Origin: Picocystis sp. L7
Lineage: Eukaryota > Chlorophyta > Picocystophyceae > Picocystales > Picocystaceae
Reading direction: 5' to 3'
Assembly: GCA_020975725.1 (NCBI GenBank)
Contig: QXJR01000026.1
Coordinates: forward strand, 124,001-188,000
DNA length: 64,000 nucleotides
Every line of letters starts with the position of its first letter. Positions within the stretch are counted from its first letter, which is position 1. Shown one piece after another: positions 51,647 through 61,369 of this stretch. The position numbers were made by a program, and so were the translations under genes. Below the pieces are notes generated by a model. That model was not told the DNA's origin, searched no databases, and saw nothing but the letters and a program-made list of their open reading frames with translations.

Positions 51647-53964
51647 TAGGTTTCTAGGCTGCCCAGGCCAACACGTGTAGGTTTGTACAGCGGGCTATGA
51701 TACAGACGCGAGGTCTTCTGGGTGTAGACACAGGTCCTACTCGTCCCTGCGTCGCACTTCCGATCGGCTTCGGTCCTTCCCTCTGCGTCTTTCCACGTCC
51801 ACCACTGGCGCGGAAACGTCGTTCGAGCGCCTCTTTCGCGGACAGAGGTGCGGTCCACGTGCGCGCGTGTTCGTCCACGTTCGTGTTGAACTGAACCGAA
51901 GCACGGTGGCAGCAGGCCAAGACCCCCCTCCCCCTCCCTGTCTGTCCCCTTGCCCCCCTGTGCCTCTCAGAAACCGGGCACACGACCGACACGGACGGTC
52001 CACGAGGCTCGGCACGCCCCTGCCAACCTCCTACGGTCATTTCGAAAAGACGGAAGTGCCAGAGACGGGCAGAGCAGGGCCCACGGTCGGGGCGTGATTG
52101 CCCTCGGAGTCGGACGGACGGAGAAGGCGGGAACCCCAGGGCGTGGGGATTCCTCTGCGCATCATGGAGTAAAGAACGGCTTTCCACCCGGGAGCGGATA
52201 GGGATACCTTCGGGGTAGGAGGGGGTCGGTGTTTCGATCTCCGTCCAGGGCTTGCAGAGGAAGATTCTTTCCCGCGAACGGGACCCGCGAGCAGAGCCAC
52301 GAACCGTCTTCCTCCACAGCACATGGTGCATACTCTCACGCACAAGGGTTCGAAGCCTCGATCCACCACCTCCGGAGTCCATGGACCGCAGCATCTCCTC
52401 CGCGACTTCCGTTTCCCACGATTCCACACCCTCTCATCGACTGGTCGATACTTCGGGTACGGATACGGATCGCGTCGAGGATCCTCGTCCGGCACGACCG
52501 TGACGAGCACGTCGCCGACACGTGCTGACGTGGTCGAAACGTGACCCCCAGGTTTCCCGCCAAACGAGGGTGCCACGTGGCCCTTCTCTCGCCGCCACGA
52601 AAGACACGTGGACGAGACGAGATCGCCGACGACGTGGGCTCGAGACGACGAGACGAGGCGTGGCTTCCGGAAGCGACCGCGAATGGGGAAACCACGCGAA
52701 CGTGTCCAGACCGAGACGTGCTGGTGAATAGGACGTGCCACGTCCGCGAAGCGCTTCCTCCGTGGACTGGAATGAAGAACGGGCATGCCGGGATCGAGAC
52801 GATGTACACCGTCTCACTCGAGGCCTCTTGCGAGTGATGCATTGGCTCCTGCCCTGTTCGCATAGAAGATGGACGTCGACGGTGGATTCGGCCGAGTACG
52901 AAAGGCTCGTCCACACCACCCCGTCGGCCGAAGATCTGCACAATATGTTCCCTCCGTCCTTCCGCACAGATCGGTGGTTTCTGGTCTTGACCAGATTGCT
53001 ACTTCACGCATTGACGGATCCCTTCGCCTTCACAGGCGGTGATCCGCGTCACCAATCTTCGTTTTTTCTCTGCAAATGTTCGGACCTCGTCCCTGCACGG
53101 TGCGCAGTCTCAGGGACGCACAAGGGCGGCTTGCTGGTGGCCGCGGCTGTTTTTGCAATCATGGCACATGCCACTGGAGCAGGCAATGGCGTACAACGGT
53201 AACCGTTGCTTGACTCGACCGGACCCGTGCTGTGGTCCCAGCCTTTTCCGAAACGGTAAGGGGCAGAATGGAAACGTTCTGCCTTTTGCTATCCTTTGCA
53301 GCTCAAGAAATGAGGCTCGGAGCATTGTATACCTACACTGCCACACCAGGGTAGGTACCAGTTCTAGTTCCACCTGGTAGACGTGATGCCGACGTCAGGG
53401 CACCATGGACTTGGGATGTCGGAGCGATTGCACGCTCCCTTGCACGATACGCCCAGCGTCGAATCGTGCAGGGGAACGCACAATCCTTTGGTTTTCGCAT
53501 CTGTGCATGTTCCAGTTGTCCTGTTCTTTCTCTGAGATTGGTTGGGTTTGGTGCGCTCCTAGCATACGCTGACTTTTCCCGAATGTCCTGCTTCCATGGA
53601 TAGGAGGTCGAGGCGCCAGAGTCACCGTCAGTTCCGCCTTCACGCGAATGCAGGGACGAAGCCCAACCCTGCCAGCGCATCGAAACGCGTTGCCTTTCCC
53701 ACCTGGTTTCACTGCACGGGGGTCCCTTCCACGTCCCCAGCACCCGTGTCCGATTTCCACGCCCTTTTGTTCCTTGCTTCCTGTGTCCCCTTGCATCACC
53801 GGTTCACTTCCATTCTCGCCCACGTCGGTGAACTCGGTTTTCCAGAGGAGACGAGAGGGTGGTTGGGTCCCGAACGGGGTTAACCTGCAAGTTAACTTCG
53901 GCTGGACGAGCGATCTTGGTCGCAAAGGCATCCTCGCGACGGCATCCGCGCACTTTCAGGCGCC
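51647..53964. other. 2.3-kb region without a confident gene
   Basis: Upstream of the HAD phosphatase and of the CPP1-like gene. It is very GC-rich and open in many frames. G-box-like CACGTGG sequences cluster at about 52570-52615. Two weak coding hints exist. A minus-strand stretch around 52400-52520 reads GDVLVTVVPDEDPRRDPYPY and then loses frame. A plus-strand stretch around 53115-53210 reads GLLVAAAVFAIMAHATGAG, followed by a possible GTAACC donor and a pyrimidine-rich CTTTGCAG acceptor near 53301. Near 53878-53897 a TTAAC-type pair (GTTAACCTGCAAGTTAAC) precedes the CPP1 gene by about 70-85 nt. Confidence 0.4.
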
Positions 53965-54881
53965 ATGGACGTCGTTTCCTCCACCACACGCGCGCGTTTC
54001 GCGGTGTGCGGATCCAGGAGGATCCTGCAGACCCCCAGGAGGCGCGGAAGGACCGCACGCGCGGCCGCGGAAGGCGCCGCCGGCGACGAAAACCCGTATC
54101 AAGTGCTAGGCGTGGCACCAGGCGCCGACAGCGACGCGGTTCGAAAGGCTTACAACCGCGCCTTGCGGGATGCCAGGGCGCAAGGAGACGACGCTACCAT
54201 CGCCAGGATCGAGTACGCCCACGACAGGATCGTCATGTCCGCGCTTTCGGCCAGGCTTTCAGGATCTGGGTCACAGAACGTGTCCAAGGAAGTGCTCTAT
54301 GCAGACAAACAGGAGATGTTTCCATGGAGGCCAAGGTGAGTGAATCCTCCAATCCAGAAGAACGCTAGTGGAAATATGTCGATGCCTTGGTGGCGAACGT
54401 AAGTATGCAGCCGTCGTAGTAGGAATCCGTGGCTGACCCTCTCCTGGATGCTCGTCCACGCCATGCGGCTGTCAACAACAGGAAGTCGCAGTGTCAGAAT
54501 CGGGACATTGCCATCAATGCTGTGATTGCAACCTTCGCATCTTCATGGTCGTTGAGCTCTCCCATGGCAGGTTACCAGCCCATGCTGGCTGCTATGGTGG
54601 TGTATTTCTTCCGCTTCCAACAGAAGCTCAACGCTGTTTTCCCTTCCCCTTCTGCAGACAAGGAGGAGGCCAACCGGCAGAACAATAAGAAGATGATCCG
54701 TTCGTTCGGACTGGCCATCGGATCTGTGGCCTTGGGTGCATTCATGATGCAGACGGTCCCGTTCCTGCTTCGTGAATACCTGAATCTGCGCCTCCCCTTC
54801 TGGTTCATCTACAAGCAGCAGGTCTTCACCAACGTTGTCTCCAGCTGGACCCTGTTTGTCCTGTCTTCCTTCTACCGTTGA
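53965..54881 (+). CDS. CPP1-like chloroplast J-like membrane protein
   Basis: Exons 53965-54335 and 54482-54881 flank a 146-nt intron (donor GTGAGT, acceptor AACAACAG), giving 256 residues. A plastid transit peptide of about 38 residues is followed by a J-like domain (ENPYQVLGVAPGADSDAVRKAYNRAL) that lacks the HPD motif. Then comes the conserved YADKQEMFPWRPR. The splice joins WRPR to KSQCQNRDIAINAVIATF, matching in spacing the first membrane span of Arabidopsis CPP1 (a chaperone-like protein that protects protochlorophyllide oxidoreductase). Further membrane segments: MLAAMVVYFFRFQQKL, LAIGSVALGAFMMQTVPFLL, and a terminal VVSSWTLFVLSSFYR. Because HPD is missing it is unlikely to stimulate HSP70. 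Confidence 0.9.
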
Positions 54882-55021
54882 GTTTTAAATAACAAGGATT
54901 CTGTCCTGTGCCATTTCTTCTACCTGAAGAGCCTCGGCGTATCCATGGATGCATCTTCACCGGTTTCTCTTCTTCCACACGACCTGCACCACCTCAATCT
55001 CTTGTCCACTCCTTTGAACAC

Positions 55022-56344
55022 ATGCAGGACCGTGTGTCGGACGATGTGGCTTCGCAGCAGGCGGCGATGTCGGACGTCTCCGAGCTCAAGGAGAGAGCCA
55101 GGCGGCACGGACTTCACCCTTCGGTTCGCAAGTCTGCTTGGTTGAAGCTGACGTCTCACGTGCAGGTTCCGAAGGAGACGACGAACGCGCTTTGCGAGGC
55201 CGACGAACGTTGCATTCGATTGGACGTGAAGCGGTCCTTGGGCGGGTTTCTGAAGGAGGAGGAGATGCCAGCGGCCCAGGAGCGCCTAGAACAGGTGATT
55301 CTAGGAGGCATGCGACGTGCACATCCTGGTTCGCGGTACGTTCAAGGCCTCCACGACGTGGCCGGTGTGTTGATGTTGGCGATGGAAGGCGACGATGCTG
55401 CCGCCGAGGAACTTTTGGCGCGCATTTTGCGAACCTATATGCGAGATCTTACCGTGGAGGATCCTCCACCTCCTCGCACGCGCCTTTCTTCGCTTCCAGG
55501 CGAGTCGCAAGGCCAATCCGCGTCCAATGTCGCAGACGACCACGTCCACACCACAGGTCTCGAAAGGGGATCCTTGCAAGGGGAACCTTCGGGGATAGAA
55601 GGGAGCACATCCGATTCCATCGGAATTCCTTCCGGTTTGGCTTTGGTGGTCCATCGACTGTCCAACCTGCATCCATTGGTGTTTGAAGGCAATCCAAGAT
55701 TGGGAAAAGCATTGATGGAAAGCCAAGTAAGGCCCTTGTATGCTCTCAGCTGGGTGATGACCTGGTTTGCACACGATTTGAAAGACGTGGAAGCGGCATG
55801 CAGGCTGTATGACCTCTTCCTGGCTTCCCATCCCGCCATGCCGGTGTACTTGGCTGCATCACACATGATGGCACACAGTGAAGTTATCCTACAAGGGGCC
55901 GAGAAAGACAGGAGAGAGAGGAGGAGCTGGGAGAGAGGCATATCGTATGCAAGATACACCAAGGCTTTGGCTGTAGGCGGCGCAGCCATGGCGTACCTCG
56001 CTGCGACTTTTCGAGGATTTGAGACACCCAAAGAAGCAGGGAGGAAACTAACAAACCTGTGGGACACATGCAAACATTATAACAACCGATGGAACCGAGC
56101 TGGAGGCGCACTGCTGGTAGGAGTGGTGTGTTGGTGGATCGCCCGAGCCACAAAAAAGTACCAAAGACAGAAGAAACAATCCATGGAACCTAGGGATGCA
56201 CCCGAACTCTATGCACAGTTGAGGCACCTACCAACGATCACAGCAGGACAGGCACACCGGAGAGCATTGGAAGCAATTGAACTCTTCCATGAAGTACCCG
56301 TCACGCAATTGCCTTTTGAAACCTGGTATGAGACCCCTTGGTGA
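55022..56344 (+). CDS. TBC-domain Rab GTPase-activating protein, TBC1D20/Gyp8-like
   Basis: 440 residues from MQDRVSDD. Both catalytic fingers are intact: the arginine finger I-x2-D-x2-R (IRLDVKR, 65-71) and glutamine finger YVQG (106-109). The TBC helices continue with LYALSWVMTWFAHDLKDVEA and RLYDLFLASHPAMPVYLAAS. Two hydrophobic segments near the C-terminus (KALAVGGAAMAYLAATFRGF and AGGALLVGVVCWWIARA) suggest membrane anchoring, as in TBC1D20/Gyp8, which act on Rab1/Ypt1 at the ER-Golgi. A Ser/Gly-rich insertion at about 150-205 separates the two halves of the domain. An in-frame Met at 54908 is only 27 nt after the CPP1 stop, so I prefer 55022. The two genes are tightly packed. Confidence 0.88.
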   Translation: MQDRVSDDVASQQAAMSDVSELKERARRHGLHPSVRKSAWLKLTSHVQVPKETTNALCEADERCIRLDVKRSLGGFLKEEEMPAAQERLEQVILGGMRRAHPGSRYVQGLHDVAGVLMLAMEGDDAAAEELLARILRTYMRDLTVEDPPPPRTRLSSLPGESQGQSASNVADDHVHTTGLERGSLQGEPSGIEGSTSDSIGIPSGLALVVHRLSNLHPLVFEGNPRLGKALMESQVRPLYALSWVMTWFAHDLKDVEAACRLYDLFLASHPAMPVYLAASHMMAHSEVILQGAEKDRRERRSWERGISYARYTKALAVGGAAMAYLAATFRGFETPKEAGRKLTNLWDTCKHYNNRWNRAGGALLVGVVCWWIARATKKYQRQKKQSMEPRDAPELYAQLRHLPTITAGQAHRRALEAIELFHEVPVTQLPFETWYETPW

Positions 56345-56574
56345 GGGACTTAAAGTACCTTCGCGAAGAAAGCAAAGAACAATGGCAATGAAGCTAGAAT
56401 TGCTACAGTAGGTTTGCTTGCTGACAGGGAGTCTATTTCGGTGTCCTAGAACGAACAATCCAAGGGTATCAATACAACCTTGCTTCATGTTGTTGTGGAA
56501 GCTTTATTGGCTCATCACCACCAACAGACAGTTGTTCGTAGGGAGCTGAGCCATCAACAGTCATCTGAACAGGC

Positions 56575-59500
56575 TCATTCACGATCGCTTGCAGGTGCTT
56601 GTTCCCCTTCCATAGTGTCAATCAACTTCTTGAATAAGGAGTTGGGATTGCCCAACAACCGAGACACAGAGTCAAACTCTGCTAGGTGTCCGTTTTCCAT
56701 GACCATCACCTTGTCACTGTCAAGTATGGTATTCAGTCTGTGCGCAATTGTAATAACCGTACTGTTTTTGAATCTGGTTCTGATAGTCTTTTGCAGTAAG
56801 GCATCGGTCTCTGGATCGACCGAAGCCGTGGCTTCATCTGCAATCAACACCTTTGGCTTTCGCAACAACGCCCTTGCAACGCACATCAGCTGCCGTTGCC
56901 CTACGCTGAAGTTCTCACCACCCTCTGAAACACCCGATTCCAATCCTTTTCTCATGCCCTTCACTGTGTCTTTCAAATACGCATGTTCGAGCGCTTCCCA
57001 AATTTCAGGATCGGTGTGTCTGCTGTAAGGGTCAAGGTTTGAACGCACTGTGCCACTGAACAGAGCAGGATCCTGTGGAATAGCCGCAATTCTGCTCCTC
57101 AAGTCTTCTAATCCAATCTGGGAAACATCCACATCATCGATCTTGATGCTACCCGCATGAAGCTCTACAATTCGAAACAATGCCACCAACAAAGAAGACT
57201 TTCCACTGCCGGTACGCCCAACAATTCCAATGTGCTCTCCAGGCCGAATATCAAAGGACACGCCTTTCAACACCATTGGCGTATCTGGCCGGTACTTCAT
57301 GTAAACGTTCTCAGCTGTTACCCTACCTTTTGAAGGCCAATCCTCGGGCGGACGACAATCAGGAACGATGTCAGGAGCCTCCACAGGGAGTCTACTGTAT
57401 TCCAACACCCTGTCGACTGCGTTCAGCCGAACTTCGACCATCGCAAGAGTGCGCACAGCGTGCTTCAGGAAGGCAGTCATTTCAAGCGCTTCTGTGATAG
57501 CAAGTCCAATGAGTGCAGAATTCAAATTGTCAGCATTTGCAACGCCCAAAACTGCTGCAAGAAAGGTGATTGACGCCCCAATCAGTTCCAACCTCACAGA
57601 CAACCACTCGTCTGCATGCTTCAAGGTCCAGTACGCTTGGTTGTTAGCATCTTGCTTCAAGTCACTAGATTTGGCAAAGCGGTCCTGAAGCCTGAAGGCG
57701 CGTATCGTTTCTACACCGCTTAAGCATTCCGAGAAGTGCGAAAAAACAGGGCTCTTGCTAACCGCATCCAATCGTTGAAGTTCAATAGACGTAGCCCTGA
57801 AGAACTTTTGAATGAAGTAGTAGATGATCATCAAAGGTACAATACCTGCAAGAAACCATACTTCGACAACAGAAATGAATATCATTGCTCCCAATGGCTG
57901 CATAAGGCAATTGATGAACTCTGTCATGGACTGGGGAAGGAGATAGTCTATCTCATCTGTGTCTTTGCTGAACCGGTTCAGAACGCGACCAACAGGTGTC
58001 GTATCAAAAAAGGAGATGGGGACCCGCACGATGCAATCCAGCATGGCAAAGTGAAGCTTCCTAGCCGCTCGCACGGCGCTGAGATTATTAGAAAGGGAGC
58101 GGATGAGTGTAGTGATCGCGAAGGCGCCAGTGAGAGCTCCGTATATCCCAATGTAATAGCCCGTGGTCCTTCCGTTCTCGTATCTTGTGAATGAAGCATC
58201 TGACCATTGCGAAAGCCACCAGTTTGTCAGCACTCGAAGAGCTTGTTCAGCAGCCACCAGAGATGACACCACCACCACCAAGAACAACCCATAGGCCTTT
58301 GCATATCCCATGTAAACGTTCCCCTTTACTTGCCCTGCAGATCTTGCCTCAATGGTCATGAGTCGCCCTAAGACCGGCTTTGATGTCATGCGCTTAACCT
58401 CTGCCTGGTTGAGCTTCTCATCTTGCGATTGTTGCTTGGAAAGTAAGTCTACAGATTTCTTCCTTGCCAGCCCGCTCTTTTCCTCCAAAGACTTTCGCAA
58501 CTCAACAGTTGACTGCGAGCGTGGCACAGCTCCTTCCTCCTCTTCTTCAAGCACCTCACCTGGTTCGTTAGATGAAGAGCTGTTAAACTCAGCAACCATG
58601 TTGCAAAAGTCTGCAGATTGAGACATGCATTTTCTGTATTCTCCCTGTGCCGCAATCCTGCCTTCTTGCATGAAGATGACGTAATCCGCTCGCGAAAGGT
58701 ACTGCAGTTGATTTGTCACCAGTATCCTAGTCTTGTTCTTCAGCATTCCGCTAATGCAGTGATCAAAGATGTGTTTACCCACGTGTACATCAACAGCCGA
58801 CAGAGGGTCGTCCATGATGTAGACATCTGCATCGTAGTAAAGTGCACGGGCAATAGCAACACGCTGTTTCTGCCCACCACTTAGATTAATTCCTTTTTCC
58901 CCGATCTCAGTCTCCGCCCCTGCTGGTAGAACCTCCAGGTCTGATGTCAATGCAGATGCAAAAATGGATCGATTCCATTTCTCCTCATCGGGCTCCTGCC
59001 CAAAGAGCACGTTATTACGAAGGGTGTCATTCATGATCCAAGCCTGCTGCGCAACATAAGCAGTGCTTCCCGAAACATTTACGGTACCTCCCAGTTGATC
59101 CATGTTTCCCAGCAATGCAGCAGCGAGAGAGCTCTTCCCAGATCCAACTCTGCCAACCACCATACACAACTGTCCCTTCTCTACTTCAAGATTGACATTC
59201 TCAAGCCTGAACGCAACATCTGCCGTCCCCAAGGATGGTGCCAATACCCCTCCGTTGCTTGCATTCCCGTTCTGCCCGCCCTGCTTACCGTCCACACCGT
59301 TTACCTTGGACTCCTTCGTCTCCGATTCTGTTACCTGACCTTTCGAATCTTCTGACTTCCTGCTTTCCATTGCGTACCAGACAAACTCTCCGCCGGAAAC
59401 AAAAGTGTTCTTGGACAAGTCCCTGCCGACACCAGTCTCCTGCAACTCCTCCAAACGCAGAAACTCTGTGAGCCTCCGTATTGAGACTAAGGAGGTTCCT

Positions 59501-60840
59501 ATCTGTATCAAGCTGAATGGCAAAATGACAAGAGGGAACCTCATAATGTTGAAGAGTGCAAGTGCAGAAAAAACGCGTGCAGGGGTAAGCGAGTCTGGGT
59601 TCACAAGGCCATAGATCATGAAAGAAAGCACGGCTGCCAGTAAAGGACTAACAAAGAGTGCTGTCTGGATCCCCACCCTGGCAAGTGCCATTTTTCTCAA
59701 CCAAGAAAGCTCCACGTTTCGAGTTGCTGCAACCATACACTTCTGTGCTTGCTCCCATGCATATAGTTTGAGGACCCTGATCCCACTAAGCAACTGACTG
59801 GTCTGGCGTACACGTTGATCCGTGACCCCCAGCATCTTTCTTCTAAACTTAGTCACAATCATCGTAAACTTGCTGCTTACAGGAGTAGACAGAAGCAGCA
59901 CGCCCAAACCAATGAAAGTGCCCCACTTGATCTGGTAGTAGAGAAGGACAAGAGCAACGATGATTGTCACTGGTGCAGTGAATATGGTGCCAAAAAACGG
60001 ATAAAGCACATTGACTGTGTTGTTAACATCTGCTGACATCAGGTTAACGATTTTGCCGGTTTCGGTGGCCATCCTGGCCCGGGACGACAACACTTGACTT
60101 TTCCTGTATATGGCAGATGTCAATTCTGCTCGAACCTTAGTCTGCACAGTAAATGCAATTTGGTTGGATTGCGAGTAGCAAAGCGCACCAAAGAAAGGTG
60201 CGAGGAACAATCCCATTGCAAAGAGGTAGCCTTTGTAATCTGCATCTGACAAACCTGCGGTCTTTTCCCCAATGTAGGTGATGACCTCCCGCAACAAGAT
60301 GGGGCTGGTCAACGTTGCTCCTGAGTAAATGAATTGAAGAAGGATGGTCATCAGCACTTGCCAACCGTGCAAAGCTTTGAGAGTTCCCAAAAGGGACTTG
60401 GACCCTGCAAACAATCCTTTGGGCAGCTTGTCATGGGGTCCTGGTTTCCTTTGGTTCCATTCGTCCATGAACTTCGGATAGACCTGTTGCGACTTCTGAT
60501 CTTCCCGCAGCGGCACTAGATTCTCCGCTTCTATCCTCCGGTTCCTCCATCCGAAGCGCAGCAACGGTTGGATCCAGTAGACGAAGAGGACGGACAGCGG
60601 CGAGCGATAGATGCGCGGCTTGGGTCCCATGGTGATGGGTTCCGCCCGTTCACGCACGAAGAAGCTGAACCTACGTGTGGACAACGCCTTCTTGGCCTCG
60701 TCCTTCCCATCCATCGCCATCGCCATCGTTCCAGGCGGGGAAGAGTGGCGCAATTCGTCGCCGAAGCACGTCGATCTGGCGTTCGTGGCCGACAGTTGTC
60801 CATCCACGTCGCCCCCTTCCATCGATATCTCTTCAATCAT
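56575..60840 (-). CDS. ABCC (MRP)-type full ABC transporter
   Basis: 1421 residues in one uninterrupted 4.3-kb frame. It has no TMD0; the layout is TMD1-NBD1-TMD2-NBD2. TMD1 begins about 85 (RSPLSVLFVYWIQPLLRFG, then LVPLREDQKSQ). NBD1 has Walker A VGRVGSGKSSLAAALLG, signature LSGGQKQRVAIARAL and Walker B VYIMDDPLSAVD. NBD2 has Walker A VGRTGSGKSSLLVALFR, a slightly altered signature FSVGQRQLMCVARAL and Walker B VLIADEATASVD with a normal catalytic Glu, whereas NBD1 carries Asp there, as is usual for ABCC. Probable substrates are glutathione conjugates or organic anions at the vacuole or plasma membrane. Two Met codons compete: 60840 and 60822. The second is part of GATATCGATGG, an element seen at other promoters. 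Confidence 0.96.
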   Translation of the reverse strand: MIEEISMEGGDVDGQLSATNARSTCFGDELRHSSPPGTMAMAMDGKDEAKKALSTRRFSFFVRERAEPITMGPKPRIYRSPLSVLFVYWIQPLLRFGWRNRRIEAENLVPLREDQKSQQVYPKFMDEWNQRKPGPHDKLPKGLFAGSKSLLGTLKALHGWQVLMTILLQFIYSGATLTSPILLREVITYIGEKTAGLSDADYKGYLFAMGLFLAPFFGALCYSQSNQIAFTVQTKVRAELTSAIYRKSQVLSSRARMATETGKIVNLMSADVNNTVNVLYPFFGTIFTAPVTIIVALVLLYYQIKWGTFIGLGVLLLSTPVSSKFTMIVTKFRRKMLGVTDQRVRQTSQLLSGIRVLKLYAWEQAQKCMVAATRNVELSWLRKMALARVGIQTALFVSPLLAAVLSFMIYGLVNPDSLTPARVFSALALFNIMRFPLVILPFSLIQIGTSLVSIRRLTEFLRLEELQETGVGRDLSKNTFVSGGEFVWYAMESRKSEDSKGQVTESETKESKVNGVDGKQGGQNGNASNGGVLAPSLGTADVAFRLENVNLEVEKGQLCMVVGRVGSGKSSLAAALLGNMDQLGGTVNVSGSTAYVAQQAWIMNDTLRNNVLFGQEPDEEKWNRSIFASALTSDLEVLPAGAETEIGEKGINLSGGQKQRVAIARALYYDADVYIMDDPLSAVDVHVGKHIFDHCISGMLKNKTRILVTNQLQYLSRADYVIFMQEGRIAAQGEYRKCMSQSADFCNMVAEFNSSSSNEPGEVLEEEEEGAVPRSQSTVELRKSLEEKSGLARKKSVDLLSKQQSQDEKLNQAEVKRMTSKPVLGRLMTIEARSAGQVKGNVYMGYAKAYGLFLVVVVSSLVAAEQALRVLTNWWLSQWSDASFTRYENGRTTGYYIGIYGALTGAFAITTLIRSLSNNLSAVRAARKLHFAMLDCIVRVPISFFDTTPVGRVLNRFSKDTDEIDYLLPQSMTEFINCLMQPLGAMIFISVVEVWFLAGIVPLMIIYYFIQKFFRATSIELQRLDAVSKSPVFSHFSECLSGVETIRAFRLQDRFAKSSDLKQDANNQAYWTLKHADEWLSVRLELIGASITFLAAVLGVANADNLNSALIGLAITEALEMTAFLKHAVRTLAMVEVRLNAVDRVLEYSRLPVEAPDIVPDCRPPEDWPSKGRVTAENVYMKYRPDTPMVLKGVSFDIRPGEHIGIVGRTGSGKSSLLVALFRIVELHAGSIKIDDVDVSQIGLEDLRSRIAAIPQDPALFSGTVRSNLDPYSRHTDPEIWEALEHAYLKDTVKGMRKGLESGVSEGGENFSVGQRQLMCVARALLRKPKVLIADEATASVDPETDALLQKTIRTRFKNSTVITIAHRLNTILDSDKVMVMENGHLAEFDSVSRLLGNPNSLFKKLIDTMEGEQAPASDRE

Positions 60841-61266
60841 CGCGATGTCTACATAGATATCTTTTACCCGAGATCTCGATGCCAGATCGATCCACTCCCT
60901 CCCGAACCCGCCCCTTCCGGATGGATCCGGTCCAAAGGGGAGCTCCCCCGATCAACTTTCGGTTTCGAAAGGAAATCGGTGCGGGTTCGAGACCGTACGG
61001 ATCCAAGGGGGAGAGAGGGGAGGATGACGTGGGCAGTGCAGGCGATCCTGGTGGAGCACAGAGATGCCCTTTTCAATAGAAGTAATGAAAACACACGAAA
61101 GAAGCTGGATTGACACCCCAAAACTCGTGACAGGGTACGTAGGGCAGGATGGAAGGGTGAAACAAGGATGGGAAGCGAGGTCCTAATGTACAATGCATGA
61201 AAGTATCGATACAAAAGCCAGCCAGGCAACGTTCCACGGTGCGTCTCGAGGTGGACGAGGGAGGGG
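60841..61266. promoter_or_regulatory. Promoter region of the ABCC transporter
   Basis: About 425 bases between the SECIS-like hairpin and the transporter start. It contains AGATATC at 60856-60862 facing ATCGATATC at 60821-60829, GCGGGTTCGAGACCG near 60980, TTTCGAAAGGAAATCGG near 60962, and TATCGATA at 61204-61211. Confidence 0.45.
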
Positions 61267-61336
61267 CATCGAGCGACTTCAGGTCCGACACGGCTCCTGG
61301 AGGAGATTTGGCGCCGGCCCGTCATAGGCTGCGATG
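61267..61336 (-). promoter_or_regulatory. SECIS-like hairpin in the 3' UTR of the candidate selenoprotein
   Basis: On the minus strand, starting 34 nt after the gene's final stop. In order: an outer stem strand CATCG (61332-61336); the 5' core ATGA; a 12-nt arm CGGGCCGGCGCC; an apical loop beginning AAA (AAATCTCCTCCA); the 3' arm GGAGCCGTGTCG; the 3' core GA; and the outer strand CGATG (61267-61271). The arms pair at 9 of 12 positions, counting one G-U. The 12-nt spacing between ATGA and the loop AA is what eukaryotic SECIS elements require, and a GA directly after the 3' arm completes the non-Watson-Crick quartet. Folding was done by eye. Confidence 0.6.
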
Positions 61337-61369
61337 AGTTGCTAAAGCTGCATGGGTCGTCTTTTAGAC

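Noticed and set aside
51654-52786. Minus-strand frames (for example GDVLVTVVPDEDPRRDPYPY; VESWETEVAEEMLRSMDS) as one gene.
   Set aside because: They lie in different frames without convincing splice sites between them, and the third frame is open as well.
54362-54400. An extra small exon (TGGAAATATGTCGATGCC...) inside the CPP1-like intron.
   Set aside because: Including it breaks the phase with exon 1 or spoils the match to CPP1; skipping it gives a join in register with known CPP1.
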